From Chara braunii (taxonomy: Eukaryota; Streptophyta; Charophyceae; Charales; Characeae), in contig BFEA01000957.1 of assembly GCA_003427395.1 (NCBI GenBank), forward strand, positions 331,854-361,150: 29,297 nt of DNA, read 5' to 3'. Numbering within the stretch: position 1 is the stretch's first letter; each line of letters opens with the position of its first letter. Both the position numbers and the translations under genes were made by a program. Under the pieces are notes generated by a model. It was not told the origin of the DNA. It searched no databases and was given only the letters and a program-made list of their open reading frames with translations. Below, in pieces: positions 29,084-29,297 of this stretch.

Positions 29084-29297
29084 ATGAAAAATACGACTGT
29101 TGTTAAGCTTCTCTCGCAACGTACTGCGGGGTCTGCCGGTAAACAAGTATACGACCCGATGTTGTATGCTCACCTGCCTTCCAACGTGATTTCTCTGTTG
29201 TCGATGGATGACGAGCATGAGGACGTGAGGTCATCCGTTGTGTCATTAGGGAATGGTTCCACGGAGGATTTGGTGGGGAGCCAGTTCTTCGGTGGCA
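29084..29297 (+). CDS. partial open frame running off the window, unknown protein
   Basis: From ATG 29084 (MKNTTVVKLLSQRTAGSAGK) the frame is open for 71 codons to the window edge. The preceding in-frame stop is TGA at 29054-29056, so this ATG is the first possible start. The composition is balanced and protein-like, with KQVYDPMLYAHLPSNVISLL and then an acidic stretch (DDEHEDV), unlike the surrounding repeats. I do not recognise the family. It could be the first exon of a host gene, part of a transposon protein, or chance. No upstream promoter could be identified; a hairpin minisatellite abuts the ATG. Confidence 0.35.
   Translation, partial: MKNTTVVKLLSQRTAGSAGKQVYDPMLYAHLPSNVISLLSMDDEHEDVRSSVVSLGNGSTEDLVGSQFFGG

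Overview
The window looks like transposon-rich nuclear DNA of a land-plant or streptophyte-alga type genome. The evidence is a decayed chromodomain-bearing Ty3/gypsy retrotransposon, a decayed plant-type LINE (L1-like reverse transcriptase tail plus zf-RVT domain), tRNA-derived SINE-like repeats and very long non-coding repeats. The gypsy proteins remind me of charophyte (Chara-like) elements, but that is only an impression. No intact host gene is visible. The only plausible host-like coding sequence is a 71-codon open frame running off the right edge (29084-29297). Scattered single N bases (for example near 147, 450, 750, 9530 and 12913) show that the assembly is not fully resolved.

Layout. 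1-1324: AT-rich non-coding DNA with about 125-bp degenerate repeats and a strong hairpin. 1325-1535: an inverted copy of a roughly 210-bp repeat whose two direct tandem copies lie at 5279-5710. 1536-3944: a 5'-truncated LINE with a 24-A tail. 4105-4518: a tRNA-like SINE with an A-rich tail. 5710-6005: a dispersed repeat with a tRNA-Glu-like core, seen again at 21725-22030. 6028-6420: a polypyrimidine tract. 6551-6870: hairpin repeats. 7304-13711: the gypsy internal region in order gag, protease, reverse transcriptase, RNase H, integrase, chromodomain. It is broken by several frameshifts and about ten in-frame stops, every one of which is TAG. 13712-15700: its non-coding 3' flank.

The right half (about 15700-28660) is mostly two diverged direct copies of a non-coding macro-repeat with a period of about 7.0-7.25 kb. 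Each copy carries, in the same order, (i) an array of roughly 156-187 bp units with one short hairpin per unit, (ii) an array of foldbacks with a conserved loop and unit-specific stems, (iii) a second foldback array around the motif GCTGCCGAAATTT, and (iv) a conserved terminal block rich in palindromes. The stems differ between units and between copies while staying complementary. This is the most unusual structure in the window. A hairpin minisatellite (28737-29083) then leads into the partial open frame.

The protein-coding parts of the LINE and gypsy element would have supported retrotransposition, but both copies are dead. What the hairpin arrays do, if anything, cannot be decided from sequence alone.
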